Notes: generated by a model from the sequence alone, not told the origin. Shown: positions 9,060-17,765, counted from the stretch's first letter. The stretch is DNA of 64,000 nt from Chryseobacterium pennipullorum (GCF_003384725.1 NZ_QNVV01000002.1:248001-312000), one strand, 5' to 3'. A program made the numbers and translations.

Positions 9060-10919
9060 ATGAAAACCCCTATTTCATTTTTCTTCATTCTTCTTTTCAT
9101 TCTCGGAAAGGCTCAAAAGACTGAACAGAAAGATCCATTCGTTAAGGATAATTTCACTAAAAAGGAATTCTATATTCCGATGCGTGATGGAGTAAAGCTT
9201 TTTACAGCAGTGTATATTCCAAAAGATATTTCAAACAAAAACAAGTATCCTTTCCTGATGCAGAGAACCTGCTACAATATCGCACCGTACGGAGAAAATG
9301 AGTACAAAACAAAGCTTGGCCCAAATACTTTCCTGATGAAAGACAAGTATATTTTTGTCTACCAGGATGTCCGCGGAAGATATATGAGTGAAGGAACTTT
9401 TACCAATATGACTCCACAGGTGGAACGTAAGAGCAAAAAAGATGTGGACGAAAGCACAGATACCTACGACACCATCGAATGGCTTTTAAAGAATATTAAG
9501 GATAACAATGGTAAAGTAGGACAGTTCGGGACATCGTATCCAGGATTTTATACTGCTGTCGGTACTCTGGCGCAGCATCCGGCGTTGGTAGCATCTTCTC
9601 CTCAGGCTCCGATTTCAGATTTCTGGAACGATGATTTCCTTCACAATGGGAGATTTATGCTGGGCTACTTCCGTACCTTCCCGGTCTTTGGAGTTCAGAA
9701 AACAAAACCGGAAAAACAAGCTTGGTATATGGATTCTTTTGTAAAGCAGACTTCTGAAGATGGTCTTAAATTTTACAGAGACATGGGAACTTTAAAGGAC
9801 GGTTATGAAAAATATTACAAGAATAATTTCTTCATGACAGAAATTATGAATCACACCAACTATGATGAATTCTGGCAGAAAAGAAATCTCCTTCCCCACC
9901 TGAAAAACATCAGCCACGCGGTAATGACTGTTGGTGGATGGTTTGATGCAGAAGACCTTTCGGGACCTCTGAATATTTATAAGACCATTGAAAAAACCAG
10001 TCCCAAAGCAAAAAACACCATTGTAATGGGGCCTTTTTCACATGGCGGCTGGTCCCAGGAGCAAGGGAAACATTTTCACAGTGAGACATATTTTGGAGAC
10101 AGTATTGCAACGTATTACCAGAAAAATGTAGAAACAAAATTCTTCAGCCACTATCTTAAGGGCAACACCAAAGAAGATGCCGGACTTCCTGAAGCTTTGA
10201 TGTATGATACAGGAGCTAAAGAATGGAAAGAATTCGCTTCTTATCCTCCTAAAAATGCTCAGAAAGTTAATTTTTACCTATCCGACAAAACCCTAAAGAA
10301 AACATCAGGACAAGGGTATTCAGAATATTACAGTGATCCCTCTAATCCTGTTTTAAGTTCTGACCATTTCAAAGATTTCAATGGTTTTACCCCTAGAAAT
10401 TATATGTCTGAAGATCAGAGATTCTCCGTAGGAAGACCCGATGTATTGACATTCACAACTGACGTATTGACGGAAGATATTACTTTTGCTGGAGAAATTA
10501 TGGCTAAGCTGAATATCGCCTCTTCATCTACTGATGCAGATTTTGCTGTGAAGCTTATTGATGTTTATCCTGAGGATTTCAAGCCTGTAGAAAAGAAAGA
10601 TGGAGTTGTCTATGGAAACTATCATCAGATGGTGAGAAGTGAAATCATGCCTGCAAGATTCAGAAATACGAGAGAAAAAGGAGAAGCCTTGATTGCGAAT
10701 CAAAAGACTGCTGTAAACTTCAGACTTCAGGATGTGGTTCACACATTCAAAAAAGGGCATAAAATACAGATACAGATCAGCAGTACGTGGTTCCCGCTTT
10801 TTGCGGTCAACCCACAGAAATTTTTGGATAACCCAAATTTCGCTACGAAGGAAGACTATACAAAAGCCTTTATTAAAATATATGATGACAGCTCCATTGA
10901 AGCTGAAATCTTGAAATAA
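9060..10919 (+). CDS. CocE/NonD family (peptidase S15-type) hydrolase
   Basis: A 619-aa secreted or periplasmic enzyme (signal peptide MKTPISFFFILLFILGKAQ). The alpha/beta-hydrolase core has Ser159 in GTSYPG, Asp296 in GGWFDAED and His328 in GPFSHGGW, the expected triad of the X-Pro dipeptidyl-peptidase/cocaine esterase/glutaryl acylase group. The C-terminal third (from about residue 400) fits the jelly-roll domain of that family (DVLTEDITFAGEIMAKLNI, FRLQDVVHTFKKGHKIQIQISS). The reaction could be ester, amide or peptide hydrolysis. It stands alone between intergenic regions and has its own terminator. Confidence 0.92.
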   Translation: MKTPISFFFILLFILGKAQKTEQKDPFVKDNFTKKEFYIPMRDGVKLFTAVYIPKDISNKNKYPFLMQRTCYNIAPYGENEYKTKLGPNTFLMKDKYIFVYQDVRGRYMSEGTFTNMTPQVERKSKKDVDESTDTYDTIEWLLKNIKDNNGKVGQFGTSYPGFYTAVGTLAQHPALVASSPQAPISDFWNDDFLHNGRFMLGYFRTFPVFGVQKTKPEKQAWYMDSFVKQTSEDGLKFYRDMGTLKDGYEKYYKNNFFMTEIMNHTNYDEFWQKRNLLPHLKNISHAVMTVGGWFDAEDLSGPLNIYKTIEKTSPKAKNTIVMGPFSHGGWSQEQGKHFHSETYFGDSIATYYQKNVETKFFSHYLKGNTKEDAGLPEALMYDTGAKEWKEFASYPPKNAQKVNFYLSDKTLKKTSGQGYSEYYSDPSNPVLSSDHFKDFNGFTPRNYMSEDQRFSVGRPDVLTFTTDVLTEDITFAGEIMAKLNIASSSTDADFAVKLIDVYPEDFKPVEKKDGVVYGNYHQMVRSEIMPARFRNTREKGEALIANQKTAVNFRLQDVVHTFKKGHKIQIQISSTWFPLFAVNPQKFLDNPNFATKEDYTKAFIKIYDDSSIEAEILK

Positions 10920-10923
10920 ACTG

Positions 10924-10953
10924 AAAAAGCTGTTCGTTTGGACAGCTTTTTAA
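10924..10953 (+). terminator. Terminator of the CocE-family gene
   Basis: AAAAAGCTGT-tcgtttg-GACAGCTTTTT forms a stem with a following T-run. Confidence 0.85.
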
Positions 10954-11030
10954 TTTTTAACTTCTCACTGATTGGGCTGACTTATCAAATGATTATGCTA
11001 AAAGATTTCTCTTGATTTGAAAGCTAATGT

Positions 11031-11638
11031 ATTGTTCTGGAAATGAATACTGAATGTAGTTTATTTCCCACAGATTTCACAGATCTGCACAGATAATTGC
11101 GCGTTATAAATTTGCGTAATCTGCGAGAGTTTATTCTTCAATTGTTCTGGAAATGAATAATTGGATGTAGCTTATTTCCCATAGATTTCACAGATGTGCA
11201 CGAATGATTGCGCGTTATAAATCTGCCTGATTTGCAAAATCTGCGAGAGTTTTTATTCTTCAATTGTTCTGGAAATGAATAATTGGATGTAGCTTATTTC
11301 CCACAGATTTCACAGATGTGCACGGATGATTGCGCGTTATAAATCTGCCTGATTTGCAAAATCTGCGAGAGTTTTTATTCTTCAATTGTTCTGGAAATGA
11401 ATAATTGGATGTAGCTTATTTCCCATAGATTTCACAGATGTGCACGGATGATTACGCGTTATAAATCTGCGTGATCTGCAAAATCTGCGAGAGTTTTACT
11501 CTTTAATCGTTCTGGAAATGAATAAGTGAATGTAACTTATATCCCACAGATTGCACAGATTTGCACAGATTTGCACAGATGAATGCGCGTTATAAATCTA
11601 CTTAATTTGCGTAATTTGTGAAAGTTTGTTACTCTTCA
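11031..11638. repeat. Tandem array of five units of about 110-133 bp next to alkB
   Basis: Five head-to-tail units begin with (a)ttgttctggaaatgaata at about 11031, 11141, 11263, 11385 and 11506 (lengths about 110, 122, 122, 121 and 133). Units 2 to 4 are nearly identical; units 1 and 5 have diverged. Inside each unit, CACAGAT-type repeats on the left are mirrored by ATCTGC-type repeats on the right, so each unit can fold into an imperfect hairpin. Each junction holds, on the minus strand, a copy of the last five codons plus stop of alkB, and the array runs straight into the real alkB end. There are no unique spacers, so it is not a CRISPR. Bases 10954-11030 hold nothing recognisable. Confidence 0.9.
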
Positions 11639-12240
11639 ATTGTTCTGAACGTAAGATTCACTCTCGGGGTTTTCACTTTGGTGGTGGGTGGAAGCCTGTG
11701 AAGCCAATGGTCCTGAGTAGTGCCTTTCATAACCAGCAAACTTCCGTTTTCCAGGAATACTTCTACCTTTTCTTTGGTCTTTTTATGTTTAAATAAAAAT
11801 TTTCTTTCTGCGCCAAAGGTCAGAGAAGCAATTGCCCCATGTTTTTTCAGGTCTGTTTCACCATCGCTGTGGTAGGCCATTCCTTCACTTCCGTCATGAT
11901 ATAAATTGAGCAGGCATGAATTGTAGGTTTCACCTGAAACTTCCTCACATTTTTTCTTTAATTCCAACAATTCCGGAGTCCAGAATCTGGCATATTTTGT
12001 CCGTTTAGAATAAGTATATTCAAAAGGTTTTTCTCCAAACCAGGCCACTTTTCTTTTGGTGAGAATTAACTTTCCAAAGATGATGGCTTCGTCATTTTCC
12101 CAGGGAATCTGGTTCAGCAAATAGGTATAAAAAGAATCAGAAAGTTCTTTAGAAAAAACCTTTCCGTAATAATGGACAGTTCCGTCATTAGGAAGTATAT
12201 TGATCGGATAATCTGATATTTCTTCGAAGAGACTCATCAT
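11629..12240 (-). CDS. alkB: AlkB-family 2-oxoglutarate-dependent DNA repair dioxygenase
   Basis: A 203-aa protein that oxidatively removes methyl groups from alkylated bases such as 1-methyladenine and 3-methylcytosine. Iron ligands H124-x-D126 (AYHSDGE) and H181 (WLHRLP) and the 2-oxoglutarate arginines in PRVNLTFR (R193, R199) are all present. The pattern around the second His and the RVNLTFR end is closer to the ABH2/ABH3 type than to classical E. coli AlkB. It lies 185 bp downstream of the Ada-like gene on the same strand, the same pairing as the E. coli adaptive response. Its last codons overlap the edge of the tandem array. Confidence 0.93.
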   Translation of the reverse strand: MMSLFEEISDYPINILPNDGTVHYYGKVFSKELSDSFYTYLLNQIPWENDEAIIFGKLILTKRKVAWFGEKPFEYTYSKRTKYARFWTPELLELKKKCEEVSGETYNSCLLNLYHDGSEGMAYHSDGETDLKKHGAIASLTFGAERKFLFKHKKTKEKVEVFLENGSLLVMKGTTQDHWLHRLPPTTKVKTPRVNLTFRTIEE

Positions 12241-12344
12241 AATTTTTAAATTTAAATGCTTTCGTCCTGAAAAAAGTACAATGTATTTACAATTCTTCAG
12301 CTAAAAATAAATTACTCAAAATTTTTCATGAACACAATAAGAGG

Positions 12345-12409
12345 TATCAATAGGACCGGACTGAAATCCGTTCAATAAACAAATCCTTCGCTGTCTTTAG
12401 CCCAAACTT
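12345..12409 (-). repeat. Two-hairpin intergenic repeat, copy 1 (minus orientation)
   Basis: Read on the minus strand this matches the copies at 15147 and 17619: GTTTGGGCTAAAG at one end, a central ATTTGTTTATT-like stretch, then a second stem (CGGATT-tc-AGTCCG) and a CCTATTGATA end. The second stem differs in bases from the other copies but can still pair. Confidence 0.75.
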
Positions 12410-12425
12410 ATCAGTGTGCTCTATA

Positions 12426-13268
12426 TCAGGAGTAAATACGTGAACCCTCCCAACCTACGATCAGCTGTTTTCTGTCACTTCCCCAACGATAGCCTCCCCA
12501 ATGTCCGCTAGACTGAATGACACGGTGACAGGGGATAAGAAATGCAACCGGATTACTTCCTATTGCGGTCCCCACTGCTCTTGAAGCCTTGGGATTTCCA
12601 ATTTTTTCGGCCAGACTGCCATAAGTAGACAGCCTTCCCATCGGAATAGACAACAGGCTTTCCCAAACCTTTAGTTGGAAGTCCGTACCTTTTAAATGAA
12701 GCTTGATGGTGTTGAGTTTCGACCAGTCTTTATCGAAGATGGACAATGCATTTTTCTGGAGAGCATCCTGCTTTTCAAAAAAAGAAGCATTAGGAAATTT
12801 ATGTTTCAAATTTCCCAATGCTGATTCTTTATCGGTTTCAAAAGCCATATGGCAGATTCCTTTTTCTGTGGAAGCTACCAATATGTTTCCAAAGGGACTT
12901 TCGGAAAAACTATAATTAATAGCCAGGCTATTTCCACCATTTTTATATTCTGCCGGAGACATTCCTTCTATTTTCACAAACAAATCATGTAATCTGCTTG
13001 TACTGGAAAGTCCCGTTTCGTAAGCCGTGTCAAAAAGACTTGCTTTTTCTTCTTTTAATAAACTTTTAGCGTGTTCAAGACTGATGAACTGTAAAAATTT
13101 TTTCGGACTTGTTCCTGCCCAATCTGTGAATATCTTCTGAAAATGAGCCGGACTCAAGTGAATATTCTCTGCCACTTCCTCCAAACTTGGCTGAAGCCTG
13201 AAATTGCTCTGGATATATTCTATCGCCTTGGCAATTCTGTTATAATCTATTTGATTTTGTGTGGACAT
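12426..13268 (-). CDS. ada: Ada-like protein: AraC-type regulator fused to O6-methylguanine-DNA methyltransferase
   Basis: A 280-aa protein. Residues about 1-110 are an AraC-type double helix-turn-helix (SLEEVAENIHLSPAHFQKIF, SLFDTAYETGLSSTSRLHDLF). Residues about 115-275 are the methyltransferase, with the acceptor Cys247 in IPCHRV and the DNA-binding segment PMGRLSTYGSLAEKIG...SRAVGTAIGSNP. It moves the methyl group from O6-methylguanine onto itself. The N-terminal zinc domain that makes E. coli Ada sense methylphosphotriesters is absent (E. coli Ada is about 354 aa), so induction by that route is not expected. It lies upstream of alkB on the same strand. Confidence 0.92.
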   Translation of the reverse strand: MSTQNQIDYNRIAKAIEYIQSNFRLQPSLEEVAENIHLSPAHFQKIFTDWAGTSPKKFLQFISLEHAKSLLKEEKASLFDTAYETGLSSTSRLHDLFVKIEGMSPAEYKNGGNSLAINYSFSESPFGNILVASTEKGICHMAFETDKESALGNLKHKFPNASFFEKQDALQKNALSIFDKDWSKLNTIKLHLKGTDFQLKVWESLLSIPMGRLSTYGSLAEKIGNPKASRAVGTAIGSNPVAFLIPCHRVIQSSGHWGGYRWGSDRKQLIVGWEGSRIYS

Positions 13269-13337
13269 TTCTTGATTGTTTTACCTCACAAATTTCCAAA
13301 GAATATACGGCAGAAAAAATCCGATTCTTGCGGAATA

Positions 13338-14195
13338 TTAGTTGTTGTTATAAATATCGTTATAAGCCAGCATTTTGTAATATAACTTGGCAGACAGGAA
13401 AGCTGTCGGCTTAGCCATTGGAGAATCCATTAATTCTACAATATCGAATGCTACAACGTTGCATTTTTCGAATACTTTTCTTAATAATTCCAATGTTGGA
13501 TACCATTGTAAACCACCTGGCTCTGGAGTTCCAGTAGAAGGAGCGATAGAAGGGTCGAAAGCATCAAGATCAATCGTAATATATACGTTCCCTGAAACTT
13601 TTTCCAACACATCATTGATCCAGTTCTCATTATTGGCAATTTCATGTGCGAAAAACACTCTTCCTTCCGGTAGGTATTCAGCTTCCTCAATATCCATAGA
13701 ACGAATTCCCACCTGCACTAAATTATGCTTCTGGTTAGCTTCAAAAACTGCACACGCATGGTTTGATGTGGAACCGTGGAAATCGGGACGCAGATCTGTA
13801 TGAGCATCCAGTTGAAGAACAGTCAGATTTTCAAATTTCTCCCCTACCGCACGGATAGAACCGATGGATACAGAGTGTTCACCACCGAAAAGAGTAAATA
13901 ATTTGCCTTCATTGTTCAAAAGCTCTTTAGTTTTCTGATAAACAGCTTCTGTCATGGCTTCGGGAGTGGAGTTTTCAGAAACTTCTCCAGCAAGGTATAC
14001 ACCCTGAAGATATGGCTCTGTTTGGGTTTCAATGTCATAAAGCTCCATATTTTCTGAAGCATTTAGGAATAGTTCCGGGCCTTTGTCAGCTCCTTTACCC
14101 CATGTTGAAGTCCCATCATAAGGAACCGTTACCAACATTACTTTTGAATTCTCTAACGTTGCGTTTTCTTCGGGAATTCCTGCGTATGTTTTCAT
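13338..14195 (-). CDS. speB: Agmatinase (arginase/ureohydrolase family)
   Basis: A 285-aa enzyme that would split agmatine into putrescine and urea with two Mn2+ ions. Metal ligands are visible: H107 in GGEHSVS, D130, H132 and D134 in DAHTDLR, and D209, D211 in DLDAFDPS. The following APSTGTPEPGGL segment is typical of agmatinases. Arginine decarboxylase lies about 1 kb upstream on the same strand, which supports agmatine over arginine or formiminoglutamate. A TATCTTTG box lies 35-42 bases upstream, so it may have its own promoter. Confidence 0.88.
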   Translation of the reverse strand: MKTYAGIPEENATLENSKVMLVTVPYDGTSTWGKGADKGPELFLNASENMELYDIETQTEPYLQGVYLAGEVSENSTPEAMTEAVYQKTKELLNNEGKLFTLFGGEHSVSIGSIRAVGEKFENLTVLQLDAHTDLRPDFHGSTSNHACAVFEANQKHNLVQVGIRSMDIEEAEYLPEGRVFFAHEIANNENWINDVLEKVSGNVYITIDLDAFDPSIAPSTGTPEPGGLQWYPTLELLRKVFEKCNVVAFDIVELMDSPMAKPTAFLSAKLYYKMLAYNDIYNNN

Positions 14196-14229
14196 AGATA
14201 ATGATTAATTAAAAAATTAAATGATTCCA

Positions 14230-14237
14230 CAAAGATA
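14230..14237 (-). promoter_or_regulatory. -7 box upstream of agmatinase
   Basis: TATCTTTG on the minus strand fits TAnnTTTG. No good TTTG partner is seen at the expected distance. Confidence 0.4.
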
Positions 14238-14423
14238 CAAAGACTTTATGAGTTGGAGTGAAAGACTGCAGGAGAGTTTGTAGGTCCTCATCCAATGGGT
14301 AATTGGCTCAAAATCTGTAAAATTTAAATCAAAAAATCTACTCCCTCACCTATTATCATAACCTCGTGGACCAGTTCATAGCCCGTAGCTCTTTATTCAC
14401 TTTCCACTCTCAACTCAAATAGC

Positions 14424-14431
14424 TATTTTTG
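14424..14431 (+). promoter_or_regulatory. -7 box upstream of the HAD phosphatase
   Basis: TATTTTTG lies 15 bases before the ATG and fits TAnnTTTG; no clear -33 box. Confidence 0.35.
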
Positions 14432-14445
14432 TAAAAACTTTAAAT

Positions 14446-15105
14446 ATGTCTTTAAAAGCTGTTCTTTTCGATATGGATGGGGTAATCGTAGACACAGAAC
14501 CACTGCATAGAAAAGCCTATTTCAAAACGTTTGATGAATTGGAAATTGCAGTTTCCGAAGATCTGTACACTTCTTTAACCGGAGCATCTACCAAAAGAGT
14601 TTGTGAAACATTGATCAGTCAGTTTAGTTTAGATCATACACATGAAACTATTTCCGGTATCAAAAGGGCCCATTTCAAAGATTATTTTTATAATGATGAT
14701 GAGTTTGACTTAATTCCAGGGGTAAGGAATCTCATTGAGCATTACCATGAAAATGGTATTAAACTGATATTGGCATCTTCGGCTACAATGACGACCATCA
14801 ATATGGTCTTTGAAAAATTCGGTCTTGAAAAATACTTTAAAGGAAAGATCAGTGGTGCTGATCTGAAGGAGTCCAAGCCACATCCTGAAGTTTTCCTACT
14901 GGCTGCAGAAATGGCTGGTGAACCTGTAGAAAGCTGCATGGTGATTGAAGATTCCACCAACGGAATTCTGGCGGCCCACAGAGCAGAAATTTTTTGCGCA
15001 GCATACAGAAGTCCACATTCAAAAAATCAGGATTATACACTCGCTGACACTGTCATTTCGGATTATGAAGATCTCGAACTGGATAAAATTTCAAAATATT
15101 TTTAA
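14446..15105 (+). CDS. HAD superfamily hydrolase, beta-phosphoglucomutase-like
   Basis: A 219-aa HAD protein. Motif I is FDMDGVIVDTEP (nucleophile Asp9, acid Asp11), motif II LASSAT, the motif III lysine lies in KESKPHPEVF, and motif IV is VIEDSTNGILAA. A helical cap sits between motif I and motif II, as in subfamily IA phosphatases and beta-phosphoglucomutase. The substrate is probably a sugar phosphate, but it cannot be fixed from sequence. It is the only plus-strand gene here, placed between speB and speA. Confidence 0.88.
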   Translation: MSLKAVLFDMDGVIVDTEPLHRKAYFKTFDELEIAVSEDLYTSLTGASTKRVCETLISQFSLDHTHETISGIKRAHFKDYFYNDDEFDLIPGVRNLIEHYHENGIKLILASSATMTTINMVFEKFGLEKYFKGKISGADLKESKPHPEVFLLAAEMAGEPVESCMVIEDSTNGILAAHRAEIFCAAYRSPHSKNQDYTLADTVISDYEDLELDKISKYF

Positions 15106-15111
15106 CTATAA

Positions 15112-15136
15112 AAAGCTCTCAGATTCTGAGAGCTTT
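15112..15136 (+). terminator. Terminator of the HAD gene
   Basis: A perfect 11-bp stem, AAAGCTCTCAG-att-CTGAGAGCTTT, is followed by CGTTTTC. Confidence 0.8.
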
Positions 15137-15146
15137 CGTTTTCTAT

Positions 15147-15211
15147 AGGTTTGGCTAAAGCCAATGGAATTATTATTTTTGGTATATGGGCTAAGCCCAT
15201 TTCTAGTGATA
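15147..15211 (+). repeat. Two-hairpin intergenic repeat, copy 2
   Basis: TTGGCT-AA-AGCCAA and ATGGGCTAAGCCCAT stems are separated by a TATTATTTTT-rich spacer and end in TCTAGTGATA. It lies between convergent genes, in the reverse orientation to copy 1. Confidence 0.85.
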
Positions 15212-15217
15212 ACAATA

Positions 15218-16612
15218 TTATTTGTAACCAAGAAGCTTCAGGATATCTTCTGGTTCCTGTTTTTCACGGAAAATCTCATATTGTAATTCTCCATTTTCAT
15301 CCTTTTGAATCAGGACGTGTCTTGGCTGAGGCATCAGACAGTGGTGTACGCCTCCATACCCCCCGATGGTTTCCTGATAAGCTCCTGTATGGAAAAATCC
15401 GATATACAAAGGCTTCGTATCGCTGAAAACTGGTAAGTAGATTGCATTGGTATGCTGCTCAGAGTTGTAATAATCATCTGAGTCACACGTTAAGCCTCCC
15501 AGAAATACTCTTTCATAGCTATCCTCCCAACGGTTTAATGGAAGCATGATAAAGTGTCTTGAAATAGCCCACGTATCAGGAAGCGTCGTCATGAAAGAAG
15601 AATCGATCATGTTCCATTTCTCTCTGTCATTCTGACGTTTCTGAGAAATGATCTTATAGAGGTTTGCCCCACTTTCTCCAACGGTAAAGCTTCCGAATTC
15701 AGTATAGATGTTAGGCTCTTCCACTCCTTCTTCTTCACAGAATTTTTTGATCTGAGAAACAATTTCTTCTACCATATATTGGTAATCATAATCAAAGTTC
15801 AAAGAAGTTTTGATTGGAAAACCACCACCAATGTTCAATGAATCCACTTCGGGAGCAATTTTCTTCAAACGCGCATACACACGGAGACATTTGTACAATT
15901 CGTTCCAGTAGTAAGACGTATCTTTTATTCCCGTATTGATGAAGAAGTGAAGCATTTTCAATCTTGCATTCGGGTGCTCAGCGATTTTCTGACTGTAGTA
16001 AGGAATGATATCTTTATATCCGATTCCCAATCTTGAGGTATAAAATTCGAACTTAGGTTCTTCCTCTGAAGCAATTCTAATTCCGATATTAAATGTGGAA
16101 TCTATACTTTCCGTTAGTTTATCCAGCTCACGGTAATTATCCAGAATCGGGGTAATATTTCCAAAACCATTATTGATCATATCTGAAATTTTTGTCAGAT
16201 AATCATCTGTTTTGAATCCATTACAGATCACCTCAATGTTTTTATCTACCTTCCCTTTCTCATAAAGAGATTTTACAATATCCATATCATACGCCGAAGA
16301 GGTTTCAATCGAAATATCATTCTTCAGAGCTTCTTCCAATACGAAATTGAAATGACTGGATTTTGTACAGTAACAGTAGGTATAATTCTTTTTATATTCA
16401 ATTTTCTCAAAAGCTTCTTTAAACCAGCTTTTAGCTTTTTGAATATTTTGAGAAATTCTCGGCAGATAGCTAATCTTTAGCGGAGTGCCAAATTGCTCAA
16501 CAACGTCCATCAATGGAACATCGTGAAACAACAAATTGTTCTCAGAAACATTAAACTCCTCTGTAGGGAAATATAATGTCTGATCAATAAGTTCCGAGTA
16601 CTTTATTTTCAT
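15218..16612 (-). CDS. speA: Arginine decarboxylase, type III-fold PLP enzyme
   Basis: A 464-aa member of the alanine-racemase-fold decarboxylases. It should convert arginine to agmatine, feeding the nearby agmatinase. The likely PLP lysine is K84 in YCTKSSHF; the phosphate-binding glycine loop is IGGGFP; EFGSFTVGESG and the C-terminal GGLTCDSDDYY, with the catalytic Cys-x-Ser-x-Asp, complete the active site. It is shorter than E. coli SpeA (about 658 aa) and lacks its inserted domains, as is usual in Bacteroidota. Diaminopimelate or carboxynorspermidine decarboxylase are less likely alternatives given the agmatinase neighbour. Confidence 0.85.
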   Translation of the reverse strand: MKIKYSELIDQTLYFPTEEFNVSENNLLFHDVPLMDVVEQFGTPLKISYLPRISQNIQKAKSWFKEAFEKIEYKKNYTYCYCTKSSHFNFVLEEALKNDISIETSSAYDMDIVKSLYEKGKVDKNIEVICNGFKTDDYLTKISDMINNGFGNITPILDNYRELDKLTESIDSTFNIGIRIASEEEPKFEFYTSRLGIGYKDIIPYYSQKIAEHPNARLKMLHFFINTGIKDTSYYWNELYKCLRVYARLKKIAPEVDSLNIGGGFPIKTSLNFDYDYQYMVEEIVSQIKKFCEEEGVEEPNIYTEFGSFTVGESGANLYKIISQKRQNDREKWNMIDSSFMTTLPDTWAISRHFIMLPLNRWEDSYERVFLGGLTCDSDDYYNSEQHTNAIYLPVFSDTKPLYIGFFHTGAYQETIGGYGGVHHCLMPQPRHVLIQKDENGELQYEIFREKQEPEDILKLLGYK

Positions 16613-16734
16613 TTCTAAACAAGTGAATTAAGAAATGCAAAATTGCTAAAAAAGTTTGATTTTTAGGTGTTAAAATTATTATAATTTTAAATATTGCCCC
16701 AATATGATCTTCCGTTATAATTTACCTCTGATAA

Positions 16735-17610
16735 TCAATAGGTAAACTTTTGAATGTATTCTGCTCTTTTTGTATCAGAGATACCTAATACCTGCCGGAT
16801 GTAAGCATCTGTAGAACCATACTTTTTATTGATCTCCTCAAAAGCTGCATCAAGGTATCTTTTTTCTACCCAGCTCAATTTTTCCAGGACCTGCAGATCC
16901 ATCTTGGGGTATAGAAAGTGTAAGCTGTTAGCCAGACGGAGTCTCTTCTGAACGAGATCTTGTCTGTAATTATTGGAAAGAAGGTATTCGTTATAAATTG
17001 TTTCTTTATCAAATTTTAATATGGTTAAAATTAAAGCGGTGGTAATTCCTGTTCTATCCTTACCCGCTGTACAGTGATACAAAATGGGATCTTTAGAATC
17101 CAGGACCTCAGTGATGATGGCTTTTATGATTGCAGGATTCTCCGTAACATACTCCCGATAGAAATCGATCATCCTTTTATCTGCATCTGAAGCATTTACT
17201 TTTCCTTTAAGAACCAGTTTTCTGGCCTGTGCCAGCTGGTCACCTTCATCTTCAAAAGCTGAATATTTTTTGTAAACAATTTCAGCAGGAAGCTGATCCG
17301 GCTTCTGCGCGATCTCTTTTGAGTTTCTGAGATCAATGATTTCTTTGATCCCCAATTTTTCAAGATCATCAAATGATCTCTTTTTAAGCTTATGGAGGTG
17401 GGCACTTCTATAAAATTTCCCCGCTCTTAAAGTTCTCCCTTCAGTATTCTTAATGTTTCCAACAGTCCGGAAATTAGTTACTTTTTTGATCTGAATAACT
17501 TTCTCAGCGTCAGTTTTACCATATTCGGGTGTTATGAAATGCTGCGTTTTACACGAGAAAATGCAGAACAGCGCAATGCTAACAATGGGTATTTTAATGA
17601 ATGTATGCAA
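16735..17610 (-). CDS. Lipoprotein tyrosine-protein phosphatase
   Basis: A 291-aa protein with a lipoprotein signal ending in CIFSC (Cys20). The catalytic loop HCTAGKDRTG contains the C-x5-R signature of protein tyrosine/serine phosphatases, of the LipA/IphP type that also act on phosphoinositides or phosphotyrosine. A preceding FRTVGNIKNTEGRTLRAGKF segment is the family N-terminal motif (RDLGGxxTxDGxxxRxGxLYR type). It should face the periplasm or the cell surface. It is transcribed alone, with a repeat element just upstream. Confidence 0.88.
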   Translation of the reverse strand: MHTFIKIPIVSIALFCIFSCKTQHFITPEYGKTDAEKVIQIKKVTNFRTVGNIKNTEGRTLRAGKFYRSAHLHKLKKRSFDDLEKLGIKEIIDLRNSKEIAQKPDQLPAEIVYKKYSAFEDEGDQLAQARKLVLKGKVNASDADKRMIDFYREYVTENPAIIKAIITEVLDSKDPILYHCTAGKDRTGITTALILTILKFDKETIYNEYLLSNNYRQDLVQKRLRLANSLHFLYPKMDLQVLEKLSWVEKRYLDAAFEEINKKYGSTDAYIRQVLGISDTKRAEYIQKFTY

Positions 17611-17618
17611 AAGTTAAT

Positions 17619-17685
17619 AAGTTTGGGCTAAAGCCAATGGATTTATTATTTTTATTAACTGGGCTAAAGCCCAGTTCTATTGATA
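17619..17685 (+). repeat. Two-hairpin intergenic repeat, copy 3
   Basis: GTTTGGGCTAAAGCCAATGG, a TTATTATTTTTATT spacer, then the stem CTGGGCT-aa-AGCCCAG and TTCTATTGATA. It is the same family as the copies at 12345 and 15147. It occupies most of the 155-bp gap between the phosphatase and thiamine pyrophosphokinase genes. Confidence 0.88.
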
Positions 17686-17765
17686 GTATAGCAAACTGTT
17701 TCTATCCTCAAAATTTGGTTAATTTCATTACTGAAGGCTATTGGTATAATAACAACTTCCTGAAA

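Noticed and set aside
11031..11638. CRISPR-like periodic repeats
   Set aside because: The units are repeated along their whole length with no unique spacers, and no cas genes are present.
13387..13803. 138-codon plus-strand frame opposite agmatinase
   Set aside because: Antisense of conserved metal-binding motifs; no independent features.
15151..15426. Plus-strand frame over the repeat and the end of speA
   Set aside because: It is made of repeat sequence and antisense speA; no protein features.
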